Shown here in pieces: positions 35,744 to 45,728 of a stretch of DNA of 64,000 nt. Every line of letters starts with the position of its first letter. Positions within the stretch are counted from its first letter, which is position 1. Source of the DNA: Brachyspira hampsonii 30446 (lineage in GTDB: Bacteria > Spirochaetota > Brachyspiria > Brachyspirales > Brachyspiraceae); NCBI RefSeq assembly GCF_000316195.1, contig NZ_JH994111.1, positions 1,332,840 through 1,396,839 of the forward strand. The letters run 5' to 3'. The notes under the pieces were generated by a model. It was not told the DNA's origin and made no database searches. It worked only from the letters and a program-made list of their open reading frames with translations. The position numbers were made by a program, and so were the translations under genes.

Positions 35744-36280
35744 ATGTTAGTTTACTTAATACCAATATTTATAATACTTCCGCTAATATTAATGGCACTG
35801 ATGATATTTCTTCCAACATTCATAGGAAAGAATATACCTCCTTCTTTCTCTAAAGAAAAAACTCAAGTATTTAATATTAAAAGAGATGAACTATATAATT
35901 TGCTTATAGACTATGAAAACTACCCCGCTTGGCTTAAATATATATCAATAGTTCGTATAGAAAAGCTAGATAATGATAAATTAAAAATAATGCAGACTTA
36001 TTCAAATAGAAGAACATATCAGGAATTAATAGAAGTAAGAAGAATAGAAAACACTGAAATATCAATCGTGAAAATGGAAAATGAGTTTACAGCTCTATGG
36101 ACATATATACTAGAAGATGCTGAAAATGGAAGAACAAGACTAACAATAAAAGAAAGCATGTATGTATATCATCCGTATTTAAGATTTATGCTTAAATATG
36201 TACTTATAGATGAAAATGGTAAAAATGATTTCTTTAGAAGGTTAAGAAGTTTTATTAATAAAAAAAATAGGAATAATTAA
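35744..36280 (+). CDS. START/SRPBCC-like protein with N-terminal membrane anchor
   Basis: 178 residues. An N-terminal membrane helix (about residues 3-27) precedes a domain of about 135 residues with the pattern of polyketide cyclase/START-like folds: FNIKRDELYNLLIDYENYPAWLKYI, then alternating beta strands (LWTYILEDAENGRTRLTIKE) and a C-terminal helix FFRRLRSFINKK. Such domains bind lipids or hydrophobic ligands. The ATG directly follows the stop of the AI-2E permease, with AGAGG inside the end of that gene, so the two are translationally coupled. Confidence 0.75.
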   Translation: MLVYLIPIFIILPLILMALMIFLPTFIGKNIPPSFSKEKTQVFNIKRDELYNLLIDYENYPAWLKYISIVRIEKLDNDKLKIMQTYSNRRTYQELIEVRRIENTEISIVKMENEFTALWTYILEDAENGRTRLTIKESMYVYHPYLRFMLKYVLIDENGKNDFFRRLRSFINKKNRNN

Positions 36281-36460
36281 TTATTTTATATATTTCTCTA
36301 CAAATACACATATATATTTTATGCATGCTATAGTATTTTATTAGTATATTAATGAAAAGTAGTAATAAAGCATTTGAAATTTATAAATTGAGAACATTTA
36401 CATTAATGAATTTTGATATATAATATATAGTCAATAAAATTAAAAAAAGGATAAAAATAT

Positions 36461-37417
36461 ATGCTTAATTTTGAGCCTATTAGTTTAGATAAACAAGAAC
36501 TATATCATAAATATTTTTCAATAACACCAGAGCAGTCAGCAGATTATACATTTATGAATCTCTTAGGACTTAAAGATATATACATGCTTGAATGGGCATT
36601 TACAGAAAAATTAGTTTGGATAAGACAGAAATCACCATATATTACTTATTGGGCACCCGTTGGAGATTGGTTTAATACTGATTTTTGTAATGATATGGGA
36701 CCTTGTGAAATATCAGGAGAAGCTGTTATAAGAATACCTAAAGAACTTGCTTTATTTTGGGAGAAAACTACTAAAATAAAAATAAGAGAAAGCAGAGATG
36801 AATGGGAATACTTATATGATTTTAATGAGCTTGTTACACTTCCAGGAAAAAAATTTCATAATAAAAAAAATCTATACAATCAATTTATAAAAAATGATTT
36901 TGAGTACAGACCTATAGATAAAACCATTGTAAAAGATATACTTGATTTTGAAGCAAAATGGGAGGAAGAAGAAAAAAATAATAATGATTCATCTCAAAAC
37001 AATGCTGAAGAATGTGAAGCTTTTGACAGTAATAAATTATTATCTCATGAAGTAAGAGCAGAAGCTGATACTATAATGATAAAAACCTTGCTTAATAATT
37101 GGGATATTATAAACAATATAGTAGGCGGTGCAATATATGTTAATAAAAAAATAGCCGCATACACAATATCTGATTTGAGTATGAGAGATACAATAGTAGT
37201 TCATTCTGAAAGAGGAGATAGAAATTATAAAGGTACTTATCAAGCTATAAACAGAATGTTTTTAGAAAATTTAAAAAATTATGTAAGCGATTATGAAAGA
37301 TTTAAATTTGTTAATAGAGAGCAGGATGTAGGAGATTTGGGACTTAGAAAAGCAAAATTGTCATATAATCCTGTAGGTTATGTAGAGAAATATAAAGGTT
37401 TTTGTGCTGAGTTTTAA
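36461..37417 (+). CDS. DUF2156 (LPG synthase C-terminal-like, GNAT-fold) protein
   Basis: 318 residues, soluble. The C-terminal half has the signature of this family: GGAIYVNKKIAAYTISDL, GTYQAINRMFLEN, then FVNREQDVGDLGLRKAKLSY and the closing YVEKYKGF. The fold is two GNAT-like domains, as in the aminoacyl transferase part of MprF, but stand-alone DUF2156 proteins have no established reaction. A low-complexity acidic/Asn insert (about residues 170-195) separates the halves and may be a loop. The ATG follows AAAGGATAAAAATAT. A terminator lies 30 bp after the stop. Confidence 0.8.
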   Translation: MLNFEPISLDKQELYHKYFSITPEQSADYTFMNLLGLKDIYMLEWAFTEKLVWIRQKSPYITYWAPVGDWFNTDFCNDMGPCEISGEAVIRIPKELALFWEKTTKIKIRESRDEWEYLYDFNELVTLPGKKFHNKKNLYNQFIKNDFEYRPIDKTIVKDILDFEAKWEEEEKNNNDSSQNNAEECEAFDSNKLLSHEVRAEADTIMIKTLLNNWDIINNIVGGAIYVNKKIAAYTISDLSMRDTIVVHSERGDRNYKGTYQAINRMFLENLKNYVSDYERFKFVNREQDVGDLGLRKAKLSYNPVGYVEKYKGFCAEF

Positions 37418-37446
37418 TATAAATTAAATAATTTTACTTAAAAAAT

Positions 37447-37482
37447 AAATAAGGAAGCCCAAAGAATTGAGCTTCCTTATTT
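37447..37482. terminator. Bidirectional terminator between DUF2156 gene and oadB
   Basis: AAATAAGGAAGC pairs perfectly with GCTTCCTTATTT (37471-37482) around a 12-nt loop. A-rich and T-rich flanks let it serve both convergent units. Confidence 0.75.
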
Positions 37483-37496
37483 ATTTATATAACTTA

Positions 37497-38873
37497 TTAA
37501 CCTAATATAGCCAAAAGCACTCCAGCAGCAACTGCAGAACCAATTACACCAGAAACATTAGGTCCCATAGCATGCATTAGTAAGAAGTTATGAGGATTAG
37601 ATTCCTGTCCAACTTTATTAGCAACTCTTGCAGCCATAGGAACAGCAGATACTCCAGCAGCACCAATAAGAGGATTAATTTTATCTTTGCTGAATAAATT
37701 CATTAATTTAGCAAGAAGAACTCCTCCGGCTGTACCCATAGAAAACGCTATTAAACCTAAAACTAATATACCAAGTGTTTCAAAACGAAGGAATTTATCT
37801 GCAGCTAATTTACTTCCTACTGATAAACCCAACATAATTGTAACAATATTTATTAACTCATTTTGAGCAGTTTTAGAAAGTCTTTCAGTAACACCAGATT
37901 CTTTTATTAAGTTTCCAAACATCAAAGCACCGATAAGAGGAGCAGCATCAGGTAAAAGTAAAGCAACAAGAATGATAACAGTAAGAGGGAATATAATTTT
38001 TTCTCTTTTGCTTACAGGACGAAGCTGTTTCATCTCAATTTTTCTTTCATTTTCAGTAGTAAGCCATTTCATAATAGGAGGCTGAATAATAGGAACTAAA
38101 GCCATATATGAATAAGCAGCAACAGCTATGGCACCTAATAGATGAGGTGAAAGTCTTGAAGCTGTAAATATAGCAGTAGGACCATCAGCACCTCCAATAA
38201 TACCTATAGAAGCAGCATCTTTCAAAGAGAAAGAAATTACAGGCACATAAGCAGATATTATCATAGCTCCTAATAAGGTTCCGAATATACCTATTTGAGC
38301 AGCAGCACCTAATAATGCAGTTTTAGGGTTAGCAATAAGAGGTCCGAAATCTGTCATAGCACCAACACCTATGAATATGAATAATGGAAATAATCCAGAT
38401 TCAATACCAAAAGTATATATCTGACCCAAAAAACCGCCACTATTTAAAGTTACGGGAATACCATTCATAACTTCAACTACAGGAAGAGCCGCAATATTAG
38501 CAATAGGGATATTAGCTAAAATACCACCCATACCTATAGGAATAAGAAGTAATGGCTCAAATCCTTTAGCTATAGCAAGATAAACTAAAAGCAAACCTAC
38601 ACAAATCATTATGGCATTCTGCCATAAAGGTGCAGATTTTACTTTAATGTCATTCAATTTAGTTTGATATTTTTCCTGCTTGCTATTTTCAGCTTTAATC
38701 TGAGCTTCTGCTATCTCTTGTTCGCTTCTAGGAAATAATCCTCCAAAAGCAGTATTTCTAGCCAAAGAAATAAGCGAATCTTTTATATTAAGAGGTTTCT
38801 GAGCACTTTCTTGAGGCAGTACTATAGATGCTGTCATAAATATAAGTGCAAATACTAAAAATATTTTTCTCAT
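37497..38873 (-). CDS. oadB: Sodium-pumping decarboxylase beta subunit
   Basis: Membrane carboxybiotin decarboxylase and Na+ channel. 458 residues with about eleven helices; shows the family core [32 protein letters not shown] and [14 protein letters not shown]...[15 protein letters not shown]. An N-terminal extension of about 85 residues (signal-like helix and Lys/Glu-rich segment, [20 protein letters not shown]) is longer than in the classic 433-residue protein. It is the last gene of oadG-oadA-oadB with AAGGAG 9 nt before the ATG. Together the complex couples decarboxylation to Na+ export. Confidence 0.93.
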   Translation of the reverse strand: MRKIFLVFALIFMTASIVLPQESAQKPLNIKDSLISLARNTAFGGLFPRSEQEIAEAQIKAENSKQEKYQTKLNDIKVKSAPLWQNAIMICVGLLLVYLAIAKGFEPLLLIPIGMGGILANIPIANIAALPVVEVMNGIPVTLNSGGFLGQIYTFGIESGLFPLFIFIGVGAMTDFGPLIANPKTALLGAAAQIGIFGTLLGAMIISAYVPVISFSLKDAASIGIIGGADGPTAIFTASRLSPHLLGAIAVAAYSYMALVPIIQPPIMKWLTTENERKIEMKQLRPVSKREKIIFPLTVIILVALLLPDAAPLIGALMFGNLIKESGVTERLSKTAQNELINIVTIMLGLSVGSKLAADKFLRFETLGILVLGLIAFSMGTAGGVLLAKLMNLFSKDKINPLIGAAGVSAVPMAARVANKVGQESNPHNFLLMHAMGPNVSGVIGSAVAAGVLLAILG

Positions 38874-38905
38874 TATTTTTATCTCCTTAAAATCAGCATC
38901 AATTA

Positions 38906-40711
38906 TCAGCCAACAATAGCTAATTCCTGACCTGCAACTACAGCGTCTCCTGGCTTTACTTTAACTTCTTTAACAACACCATTAGCAGTTGATTTTATTT
39001 CTACTTCCATTTTCATAGCTTCCACTATTAATATTGTAGAACCATCTTGAACTTGAGTTCCTACAGGAGCTACTATTTTTACTACTGTACCAGGCAATCC
39101 TGCAGTAACAGGAGTAGCAGCACCAGAAGAAGCAGGGGCAGCAGACTGAGAAGCTCCAGCAGCTATACCATCTTTAATAGTATAGTCATAGCTTACACCA
39201 TCAACTATAGCTTTTCCATTTTCTATTTTTACACCATAGCTTGAACCGCCTACAGTAACAGTAACCTCATTGCTTGTAGTTTTAACACCATCAGAAGAAG
39301 CACCGCCTGCATTTTTTCTAATACCAAGTTTAGCTTCGCCTTTAAGGAACTGTATACCCTTTTCTTTACAAGCAGCAGCTATAAATACATTTTCATCAGA
39401 AAGATCTGTTATACCAGCATCTTTTAAAGCCTGTTCAGCAGCTTTTCTTCCTTTTTTAGGGTTTTTATCATCTATATCCATAGCAAGTTCTGTTGTAGGC
39501 TGTAAACCTAATTGTTCGCTTGCTATTTTTACTATTTCTGGATCTGGTGTAGAAGGAGTTTTACCAAAATAACCTAATACCATTTTACCATATCCGTCAG
39601 CTATTTTTTTCCAATTACCCTGCATTACATTATTGAATGCTTGTTGGAAATAGAATTGTGATACAGGAGTTACAGAAGTACCGAAACCGCCTTTTTTTAC
39701 CACTTCAGTCATAGCTTTTATAACTTCAGGGAATCTGTTCATTACATTAATATCTCTCATCATCTGAGTATTAGCAGTTAAAGCACCGCCAGGCATCGGA
39801 GCAAATGGAATCATAGGCTCTACTGTTCTGCTTTCAGGCGGTAAGAAATAATCTTTCATGCAGTCTTTAAATACTTCTTCAGCTTCTCTGATTTTATCTA
39901 TATCAATATTCAACTCATATTCAGTTCCTCTTAAAGCATGCCACATAACTATTAAGTCTGTCTGACAAGTACCGCCAGACACAGGAGCAGCTGAAAGGTC
40001 TATACAATCAGCACCGGCATCCAAAGCAGCTCTATACTGAACAGCACCTATACCAGCAGTTTCATGGCTATGAACCTGTATATGCATATTAGAACCTAAA
40101 AGTTTTCTAGCTTCTTTAACTGTATCATAAACAACTTGAGGAGTAGTAGTACCTGAAGCATCTTTAAAACATACTGAATCAAACTCTACATTATCTATAA
40201 TTTGTTTTAATACTTTGGCATAAAAAGCAGCATCATGTGCACCTTCACAGCCAGGAGGTAAAGCCATCATACTAACGCATACTTGGTGTTTTAATCCAGC
40301 TTCTTTAATACATTTTCCGCTGAATATAAGGTTATTTACATCATTTAAAGCATCAAAATTTCTAATAGTGGTAACACCATGTTTTTTGAACAACTGAGCA
40401 TGCATTTTTATCATTTCTCTAGGCTGAGATTCCAAACCTACAACATTAACACCTCTTGCCAAAGTTTGTAAGTTTACATCAGGACCTACTGTTTTTCTAA
40501 AAGTATCCATTACATCGAAAGCATTTTCTTGGTTATAGAAAAATGCACTTTGGAAAGTTGCACCGCCGCCTGACTCAAAATATGTAACTCCTGCTTTAAC
40601 AAATGCTTCTACTGCAGGCATAAAATCTTTAGATAATACTCTAGCACCATAAACAGATTGAAATCCGTCCCTGAATGCTGTTAGCATAAATTTTACTTCT
40701 TTTTTAGCCAT
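38906..40711 (-). CDS. oadA: Oxaloacetate decarboxylase-type alpha subunit (carboxyltransferase plus biotin carrier)
   Basis: 601 residues. The N-terminal HMGL-like carboxyltransferase domain (about 1-300) has [12 protein letters not shown], the catalytic lysine in [11 protein letters not shown] and metal ligands in VHSHETAG. A conserved carboxylase domain follows to about 470. A Ala/Ser/Pro-rich linker leads to a biotinyl domain with the biotinylated lysine in [10 protein letters not shown]. Some motifs differ from the standard oxaloacetate enzyme (RDGFQS for RDGHQS, KDASG for KDMAG), so another 2-oxoacid or acyl-CoA substrate is possible. Two ATGs lie 6 nt apart; the second (40711) is 8 nt after GGAG and is preferred. 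Confidence 0.9.
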   Translation of the reverse strand: MAKKEVKFMLTAFRDGFQSVYGARVLSKDFMPAVEAFVKAGVTYFESGGGATFQSAFFYNQENAFDVMDTFRKTVGPDVNLQTLARGVNVVGLESQPREMIKMHAQLFKKHGVTTIRNFDALNDVNNLIFSGKCIKEAGLKHQVCVSMMALPPGCEGAHDAAFYAKVLKQIIDNVEFDSVCFKDASGTTTPQVVYDTVKEARKLLGSNMHIQVHSHETAGIGAVQYRAALDAGADCIDLSAAPVSGGTCQTDLIVMWHALRGTEYELNIDIDKIREAEEVFKDCMKDYFLPPESRTVEPMIPFAPMPGGALTANTQMMRDINVMNRFPEVIKAMTEVVKKGGFGTSVTPVSQFYFQQAFNNVMQGNWKKIADGYGKMVLGYFGKTPSTPDPEIVKIASEQLGLQPTTELAMDIDDKNPKKGRKAAEQALKDAGITDLSDENVFIAAACKEKGIQFLKGEAKLGIRKNAGGASSDGVKTTSNEVTVTVGGSSYGVKIENGKAIVDGVSYDYTIKDGIAAGASQSAAPASSGAATPVTAGLPGTVVKIVAPVGTQVQDGSTILIVEAMKMEVEIKSTANGVVKEVKVKPGDAVVAGQELAIVG

Positions 40712-40747
40712 TATCATTTCTCCTTAATCTTAATAAACTATATACTC

Positions 40748-40993
40748 TTATTTTTTATTACTATGAACATGTGCTAAAGCAATAGCAATAGCAACCATCT
40801 TATCATTATTAGATGTTTGTACAGGTGTCGGAGAAGACGAAATCGCTTCCTGAGGAGGAGGCATTAGTTTGTCTACTTTAGCTACAATAGCACCGACAAT
40901 TTTCATAACGAAAACTAATATAATTAAAAACAATACAACAACAGCCATACCAATGATCATTATTTGTAATGCTTCTATGATACTACTATTCAT
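40748..40993 (-). CDS. oadG: Sodium-pumping decarboxylase gamma subunit
   Basis: 81 residues. One N-terminal membrane helix (about 9-37: IMIIGMAVVVLFLIILVFVM), then a Pro-rich linker and a short C-terminal helix ending VAIAIALAHVHSNKK, typical of OadG, which holds alpha and beta subunits together. Family proteins often carry a His-rich Zn-binding tail; here only two histidines are present. Start ATG at 40993, 7 nt after AGGAG. It is the first gene of the operon. Confidence 0.85.
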   Translation of the reverse strand: MNSSIIEALQIMIIGMAVVVLFLIILVFVMKIVGAIVAKVDKLMPPPQEAISSSPTPVQTSNNDKMVAIAIALAHVHSNKK

Positions 40994-41167
40994 CAAAATA
41001 CTCCTATTTCTCTAAATTTCTTAATACTGCATTATACACTATCTTCTACTTATATACAAGTAATTTTATTACAAAATATAACTTTTATTTCACAATATCA
41101 TTGACTTTATAGAAATACTTTATATAATAATTCGATATTTATTTAGTTAACTTAATAGGATAAAATA

Positions 41168-41941
41168 ATGAACATTAATTCATCTGTATCCAATATGCCT
41201 ATAGCTGTTTTTGATTCAGGTTTCGGAGGATTAACAGTTCTAAAACAACTGTTAAAAATACTTCCTAATGAAAATTATATATATCTTGGAGATAATGCTA
41301 ATATTCCTTACGGAGATAAATCAAAAGATGAAATTATAAAATTAACTTTGAAAATGGCTGACTTTCTAGTAAATAAAAAATGCAAAATGATTATAATAGC
41401 ATGCAACACTATATCTGCATGTGCTTATGATATTTTAAAAGAAAAATATGAAATACCTATAATAGAAGTTATATCAAATGGTACTGCTGATGCTTTAAAT
41501 AGTACAAAAAATAATAATATATCAATAATGGCTACAGAGTTTACAACACATTCAAATATATATAAAGATAAAATGATAAATAAAAATAAAAACATTAAAG
41601 TTACTCAAATAGCATGCAAAGAATTATGCCCTATGATAGAAAATGATTGGAATAGTTATGAAAATAGATTTGATGTATTAAAAAACTATTTAGAGAAAAT
41701 AGATAAAAAATCTGATACTTTAATATTGGCTTGTACTCATTATCCTCATATTATAAATGATATAAAAAAGTTATTAAAAGATGATGTTGATAATTCTATA
41801 AAAAATATAATAGATCCTTCCTACTGTACTGCAATATCTGTAAAAAAATATTTAGAAAAAAATAATATTCTTAATACAGAAAATAAAAAAAATGTAACAA
41901 TATATACAACAGAAAATATAGAAAGAGAAAAAAAATTATAA
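41168..41941 (+). CDS. murI: Glutamate racemase (3' end probably frameshifted)
   Basis: Makes D-glutamate for peptidoglycan. 257 residues as it stands. Both catalytic cysteine motifs are present: IIIACNTISAC and LILACTHYPHI, as are FDSGFGGLTVLKQLL and LGDNANIPYGDKS. The frame ends early at an A8 run (41927-41934) in ...ENIEREKKL. In the +1 frame the next codons read IINIFMPKDTVYNLEQIKL to a stop at 41992-41994, which is a normal MurI C-terminus and would give 275 residues, the usual length. One missing A explains the break. Whether this is a real mutation, a switchable tract or a sequencing error cannot be told. Confidence 0.9.
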   Translation: MNINSSVSNMPIAVFDSGFGGLTVLKQLLKILPNENYIYLGDNANIPYGDKSKDEIIKLTLKMADFLVNKKCKMIIIACNTISACAYDILKEKYEIPIIEVISNGTADALNSTKNNNISIMATEFTTHSNIYKDKMINKNKNIKVTQIACKELCPMIENDWNSYENRFDVLKNYLEKIDKKSDTLILACTHYPHIINDIKKLLKDDVDNSIKNIIDPSYCTAISVKKYLEKNNILNTENKKNVTIYTTENIEREKKL

Positions 41942-41995
41942 ATATATTTATGCCTAAAGATACGGTATATAATTTAGAGCAGATAAAACTATAAA

Positions 41996-43393
41996 TTAAT
42001 AAATTTCCTTTAAGCCATCATCTATATCAAATATCCAATGCTTATTAAACACTTTTCTGTATGAATAACCAAAAGGGAATTTTCCTATAGATACAGCAAA
42101 ATATTTATTACCGTTATTTTTTTGTCTGCTGCACATAGTTACCAAATTATTAGGCATATCCTCCATTATAAAATCAGATAAAACTAATACATCAGCATTT
42201 CTAAAGGAAGAAGTATTCATCATTCTATTTGCCTCATAAAGTGCTTTGTATATATCAGAACCTCCATGATAGCTTAACTTCAAAAACTTTATTAAATCTT
42301 CAATTCCATTTTCTTTAGTGAATTTGCATGTATATATCTCAGTGCTGAAATTAATAAGATAAGCATTTCTATTTTCTGATAAAGCCTGCATAACAATTTT
42401 AAACATGGCAGCTTTTGCAATATATTCATTTATACCTTTCATAGAACCGCTCGTATCTATGCATATAATCATATCGCCTTTGCCTTCTTTATATCCGGCT
42501 CTAACCAAATGCTCCATATCATCATTAAATACATAAGCACTCTTATCAAAGCACATAAGCCTATTTTCTATATATTTTAATTTAAATAATTTTTCACTCT
42601 CTTCATTACATAAAAGAGAAAGCTCCTCTGGTATAACATTTTCTATATCTTTGGCAAAGTATATTCCAACTATCTCTTCTTTAGAACTTATTTTTTTATT
42701 TGTATTGCTGTAAGTATTTTTAAACTCAACATTTCTTAAAGATTTTTCTATATCAATCCTTCTTCCTATACTGTCGCAAATTATTTCTATATCTTTATGT
42801 TCATTAATAAAATCAACCCATCTCTTTAATAAAGATATATCCTCTTCCTCAAGCTCCCCTACTCTAAAATCCCATAATACTCCAGTTTTTATTCTGAGTA
42901 TATTTGATATATATTTTAATTTTTTAAGCAAATTAATCCAAGATTCTATATCAGAAATAAATTTATCTCTTCGCTCTTTTACAGTAGAAACAAGCCAATC
43001 ATTATTTTTTTTATTATAAGTTTTTTCCCATACTGAAATTATATTCTTTTTTAATATATTTAAATCATCTGAATTTGATAATCTGTCTCTCCAAAACTTC
43101 GTATCAATGGATAAAGCATCTAAACTATTTAAATCATTAAATATATCTTCTCTGCTTGTATTTTTCAATTTTTTTAATGCTATATCTAATTCTGTTTTAT
43201 TGTCATGATACGGATTATTGTCATTTATAAATATATTTAAATCTTTTTTCCATTTAGTAATTTTTATTTCTAACTCTTCACTCAATCTTTCATCTCTGCT
43301 AAGATTATTAAAAGCACTATTAAATACTCCCTTAGCCATTATCTCTGTTTTTTTTATTTCATCTTTATAAGAATCATTGTCAAATTGTTTCAT
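41996..43393 (-). CDS. viaA: VWA-domain protein ViaA
   Basis: 465 residues. The C-terminal von Willebrand A domain (about 295-465) has the MIDAS motif DTSGSM, then GGSDIYKAL and VLVLSDFIMEDMP. The surrounding sequence follows E. coli ViaA closely (AENR-x-YLINFSTEIYTC, HWIFDIDDG at the end). The N-terminal 280 residues are helical and charged. ViaA works with the MoxR ATPase RavA, whose gene overlaps its start by 14 bp. In E. coli the pair is linked to respiratory complexes and aminoglycoside sensitivity; the role in an anaerobic spirochaete is unknown. Confidence 0.85.
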   Translation of the reverse strand: MKQFDNDSYKDEIKKTEIMAKGVFNSAFNNLSRDERLSEELEIKITKWKKDLNIFINDNNPYHDNKTELDIALKKLKNTSREDIFNDLNSLDALSIDTKFWRDRLSNSDDLNILKKNIISVWEKTYNKKNNDWLVSTVKERRDKFISDIESWINLLKKLKYISNILRIKTGVLWDFRVGELEEEDISLLKRWVDFINEHKDIEIICDSIGRRIDIEKSLRNVEFKNTYSNTNKKISSKEEIVGIYFAKDIENVIPEELSLLCNEESEKLFKLKYIENRLMCFDKSAYVFNDDMEHLVRAGYKEGKGDMIICIDTSGSMKGINEYIAKAAMFKIVMQALSENRNAYLINFSTEIYTCKFTKENGIEDLIKFLKLSYHGGSDIYKALYEANRMMNTSSFRNADVLVLSDFIMEDMPNNLVTMCSRQKNNGNKYFAVSIGKFPFGYSYRKVFNKHWIFDIDDGLKEIY

Positions 43394-44966
43394 GCTGCTC
43401 TATTTCACTTTTAAGTCTTTGTGCATCCAATTTTTCACTCTCAAGATTTTCTATATAAGAATTAAACATCTCTGTAAAAAAATTGAACTTCTCATCTGAT
43501 ATGAATACGCTTTTATTTGAATATTTATTTTTATTAAAATCATTTTTAAAATTTACTATAATATTTTCAATGCTTGATATTAAAGAATTTATTAATTTTA
43601 AATAGGAATCTTTTTTTTCTTTTTCAAGTTTTTTAGGACTGACCTTTTTCATATAAAAATCAGGCTCAGCTTCGGTAAGAAACTCATAATTTTTAGAAAG
43701 CATACCGGATACAAAACCATTTGAAGCGGTGGCGGAATTTATTTCAATAGTACATTTATCTGTAGCGTTAAAATTGCATCTGAATTTTCTTGTTTGATTT
43801 CTTCCGATATCTAAAGGATAAAAATAACCTTTCTTACCTAATTGTTTTATTGGTATATATATTATAGTCTCACCTTTATTTCCATATTCATCAATATTAA
43901 TAGACAAAGTTTTTGCTATATGAGGCTTATCATCTATATTTTCAGTATTATAAGTCTTTTCTAAATTATAAAACTCATCATCTATATTTTTCTGAACACT
44001 CTTAAAACTTTCCCTCCACTCATTAATATTCTGATTATTCAAATCATAACATATACTTATGGCATTCTCTGCTATTTTTTTTACTGATTCAATATGCTCT
44101 TCCAAACTCCATAAGCAATTATAAATTAAAATGCTTTCATAAATATCAACTTCATTTTTCTCATTTAAATATGCAGCTGTCTTAAGCAAATATGAAATAT
44201 GCTGCCATCTTCTGTCAGAAACATATATTGCTATATCTCTATTATCCTCATTAAATTTTTCTATAGAAAGTTTTATATTATGAATTATATCAATAACCTC
44301 TTTTGAGAGTTTTATATTATTTACTTCTTTTCTTATATTCCCCCATTCATCATTTGATATTTTCAATTCATCATCTATATTTATATAGGAATCTAATTGA
44401 GTATTTTCAAGTATCTTCTCAAAATTATCCCTGCTTTTTATATTATTAACCATTAAACGAACAATGAACCTGTCATATAAAGCCTCAAGACCCTGACCTT
44501 CAGGAGGAGTTTCATTGCTTGCTGAAATTAAAGCCTTTAATGGTACTTTTATTTCTTCATTTCCGTTTTTAAAAACTCTTTCATTTATTATAGTCAAAAG
44601 TGTATTAAGTATAGCTGGAGTGCTTTTCCATATTTCATCTAAAAATGCAAAATCACTGTCTGGTAAATAACCTTCTATTTTTCTCACATATCTGTCATTT
44701 TTTAATTCTTCCAAACTAATAGGTCCGAATATATCTTCAGGTGTGCTAAATCGCTGCATCAAATATCCAAAGTATTTAGCATCTTTAAATGCAGATGAAA
44801 TCCTCTTCGCTATAAAACTTTTAGCTGTACCCGGAGGACCGTATAGAAATATAGGCTTTCCTGCTATAGCACTAAGTAAGGTTAAAGATACTATTTCTTC
44901 CCTTTCATAAAGCCCATCTGAAATAAGTTTAATAATTTTTTCTATCCTAGATTTTATATTTTTCAT
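43380..44966 (-). CDS. ravA: MoxR-family AAA+ ATPase RavA
   Basis: 528 residues. AAA+ core in residues about 25-310: Walker A GPPGTAKS (43-50), YLMQRFSTPEDIFGP, Walker B FAFLDEIWKSTPAILN, sensor ISASNETPPEGQGLEALYDR and sensor II around DRRWQ. These segments align with E. coli RavA rather than with other MoxR proteins. The C-terminal part (about 330-528) has the place of the RavA LARA-type region but its sequence is not recognisable to me. It overlaps viaA, confirming a ravA-viaA operon. The ATG has a modest AAGAGA site. Confidence 0.88.
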   Translation of the reverse strand: MKNIKSRIEKIIKLISDGLYEREEIVSLTLLSAIAGKPIFLYGPPGTAKSFIAKRISSAFKDAKYFGYLMQRFSTPEDIFGPISLEELKNDRYVRKIEGYLPDSDFAFLDEIWKSTPAILNTLLTIINERVFKNGNEEIKVPLKALISASNETPPEGQGLEALYDRFIVRLMVNNIKSRDNFEKILENTQLDSYINIDDELKISNDEWGNIRKEVNNIKLSKEVIDIIHNIKLSIEKFNEDNRDIAIYVSDRRWQHISYLLKTAAYLNEKNEVDIYESILIYNCLWSLEEHIESVKKIAENAISICYDLNNQNINEWRESFKSVQKNIDDEFYNLEKTYNTENIDDKPHIAKTLSINIDEYGNKGETIIYIPIKQLGKKGYFYPLDIGRNQTRKFRCNFNATDKCTIEINSATASNGFVSGMLSKNYEFLTEAEPDFYMKKVSPKKLEKEKKDSYLKLINSLISSIENIIVNFKNDFNKNKYSNKSVFISDEKFNFFTEMFNSYIENLESEKLDAQRLKSEIEQHETI

Positions 44967-45107
44967 AAATATATATTTCTCTTAAAATTACATTATCTTT
45001 ACTTTAAGAAGTAAATTTGTAAAAATATTATATCATTTTTAATATAAATTGGAATTACTTATTTTATATGTTATAATAAAAAATATTTATGAAAAAAGGG
45101 TTTAGAA

Positions 45108-45728
45108 ATGTTAAACAATGATAATATAAAATTACTAATATTTGATATGGACGGTACTCTTATAGATAGTGCATATTTAAATTATTATTCCTACTACAAT
45201 GCATTCAAAGAATTTAATATAGAATTAGATAAAGATTACTATTATAATAAATGCTTCGGACTTCATTACAAAATATTTACAAAGAATATTTTAGAATTAA
45301 ATAATAAAATTACGAAAGATGAAAATAAAAATAATGAATTAATAGAATCCATTCATAATTTAAAAGAAAAAATATATTTAGCCAATCTTAATCTCATACA
45401 AATTCACCCTTTTATATTAGAGACTTTAATTGATAACTATAATAAAAAAGAAAATAAAAAACATACAGCATTAGCAACTACAGCCTCTCCTAATGGAGTT
45501 TACGGCATATTAAAGGAATTCAAACTTGAAAAATTATTTGATTTAATTTTAACAGGTAATGATGTAGAAAAGAAGAAACCGCATCCTGAAATATTTTATA
45601 AATGTATGGAGCATTTTAATGTAAAAGAAAAAGAAAGCATTATATTTGAAGACAGCGAAGTAGGACTTGAGGCTGCCAATCAAACTAATGCTTGGGTTAT
45701 AAAAGTAGAAAAGTGGGCAAAGATTTAA
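45108..45728 (+). CDS. HAD-superfamily phosphatase (subfamily IA)
   Basis: 206 residues. All four HAD motifs are readable: FDMDGTLIDS (nucleophile Asp and acid Asp), ALATTASPNGV, the lysine in KKKPHPEIFYK and IFEDSEVGLEAA. A helical cap lies between motifs I and II. This is the beta-phosphoglucomutase/phosphoglycolate phosphatase-like group, acting on small phosphorylated metabolites; the substrate is not identifiable. The ATG follows AAAGGGTTTAGAA. It overlaps the convergent glycosyltransferase gene by 4 bp. Confidence 0.85.
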   Translation: MLNNDNIKLLIFDMDGTLIDSAYLNYYSYYNAFKEFNIELDKDYYYNKCFGLHYKIFTKNILELNNKITKDENKNNELIESIHNLKEKIYLANLNLIQIHPFILETLIDNYNKKENKKHTALATTASPNGVYGILKEFKLEKLFDLILTGNDVEKKKPHPEIFYKCMEHFNVKEKESIIFEDSEVGLEAANQTNAWVIKVEKWAKI

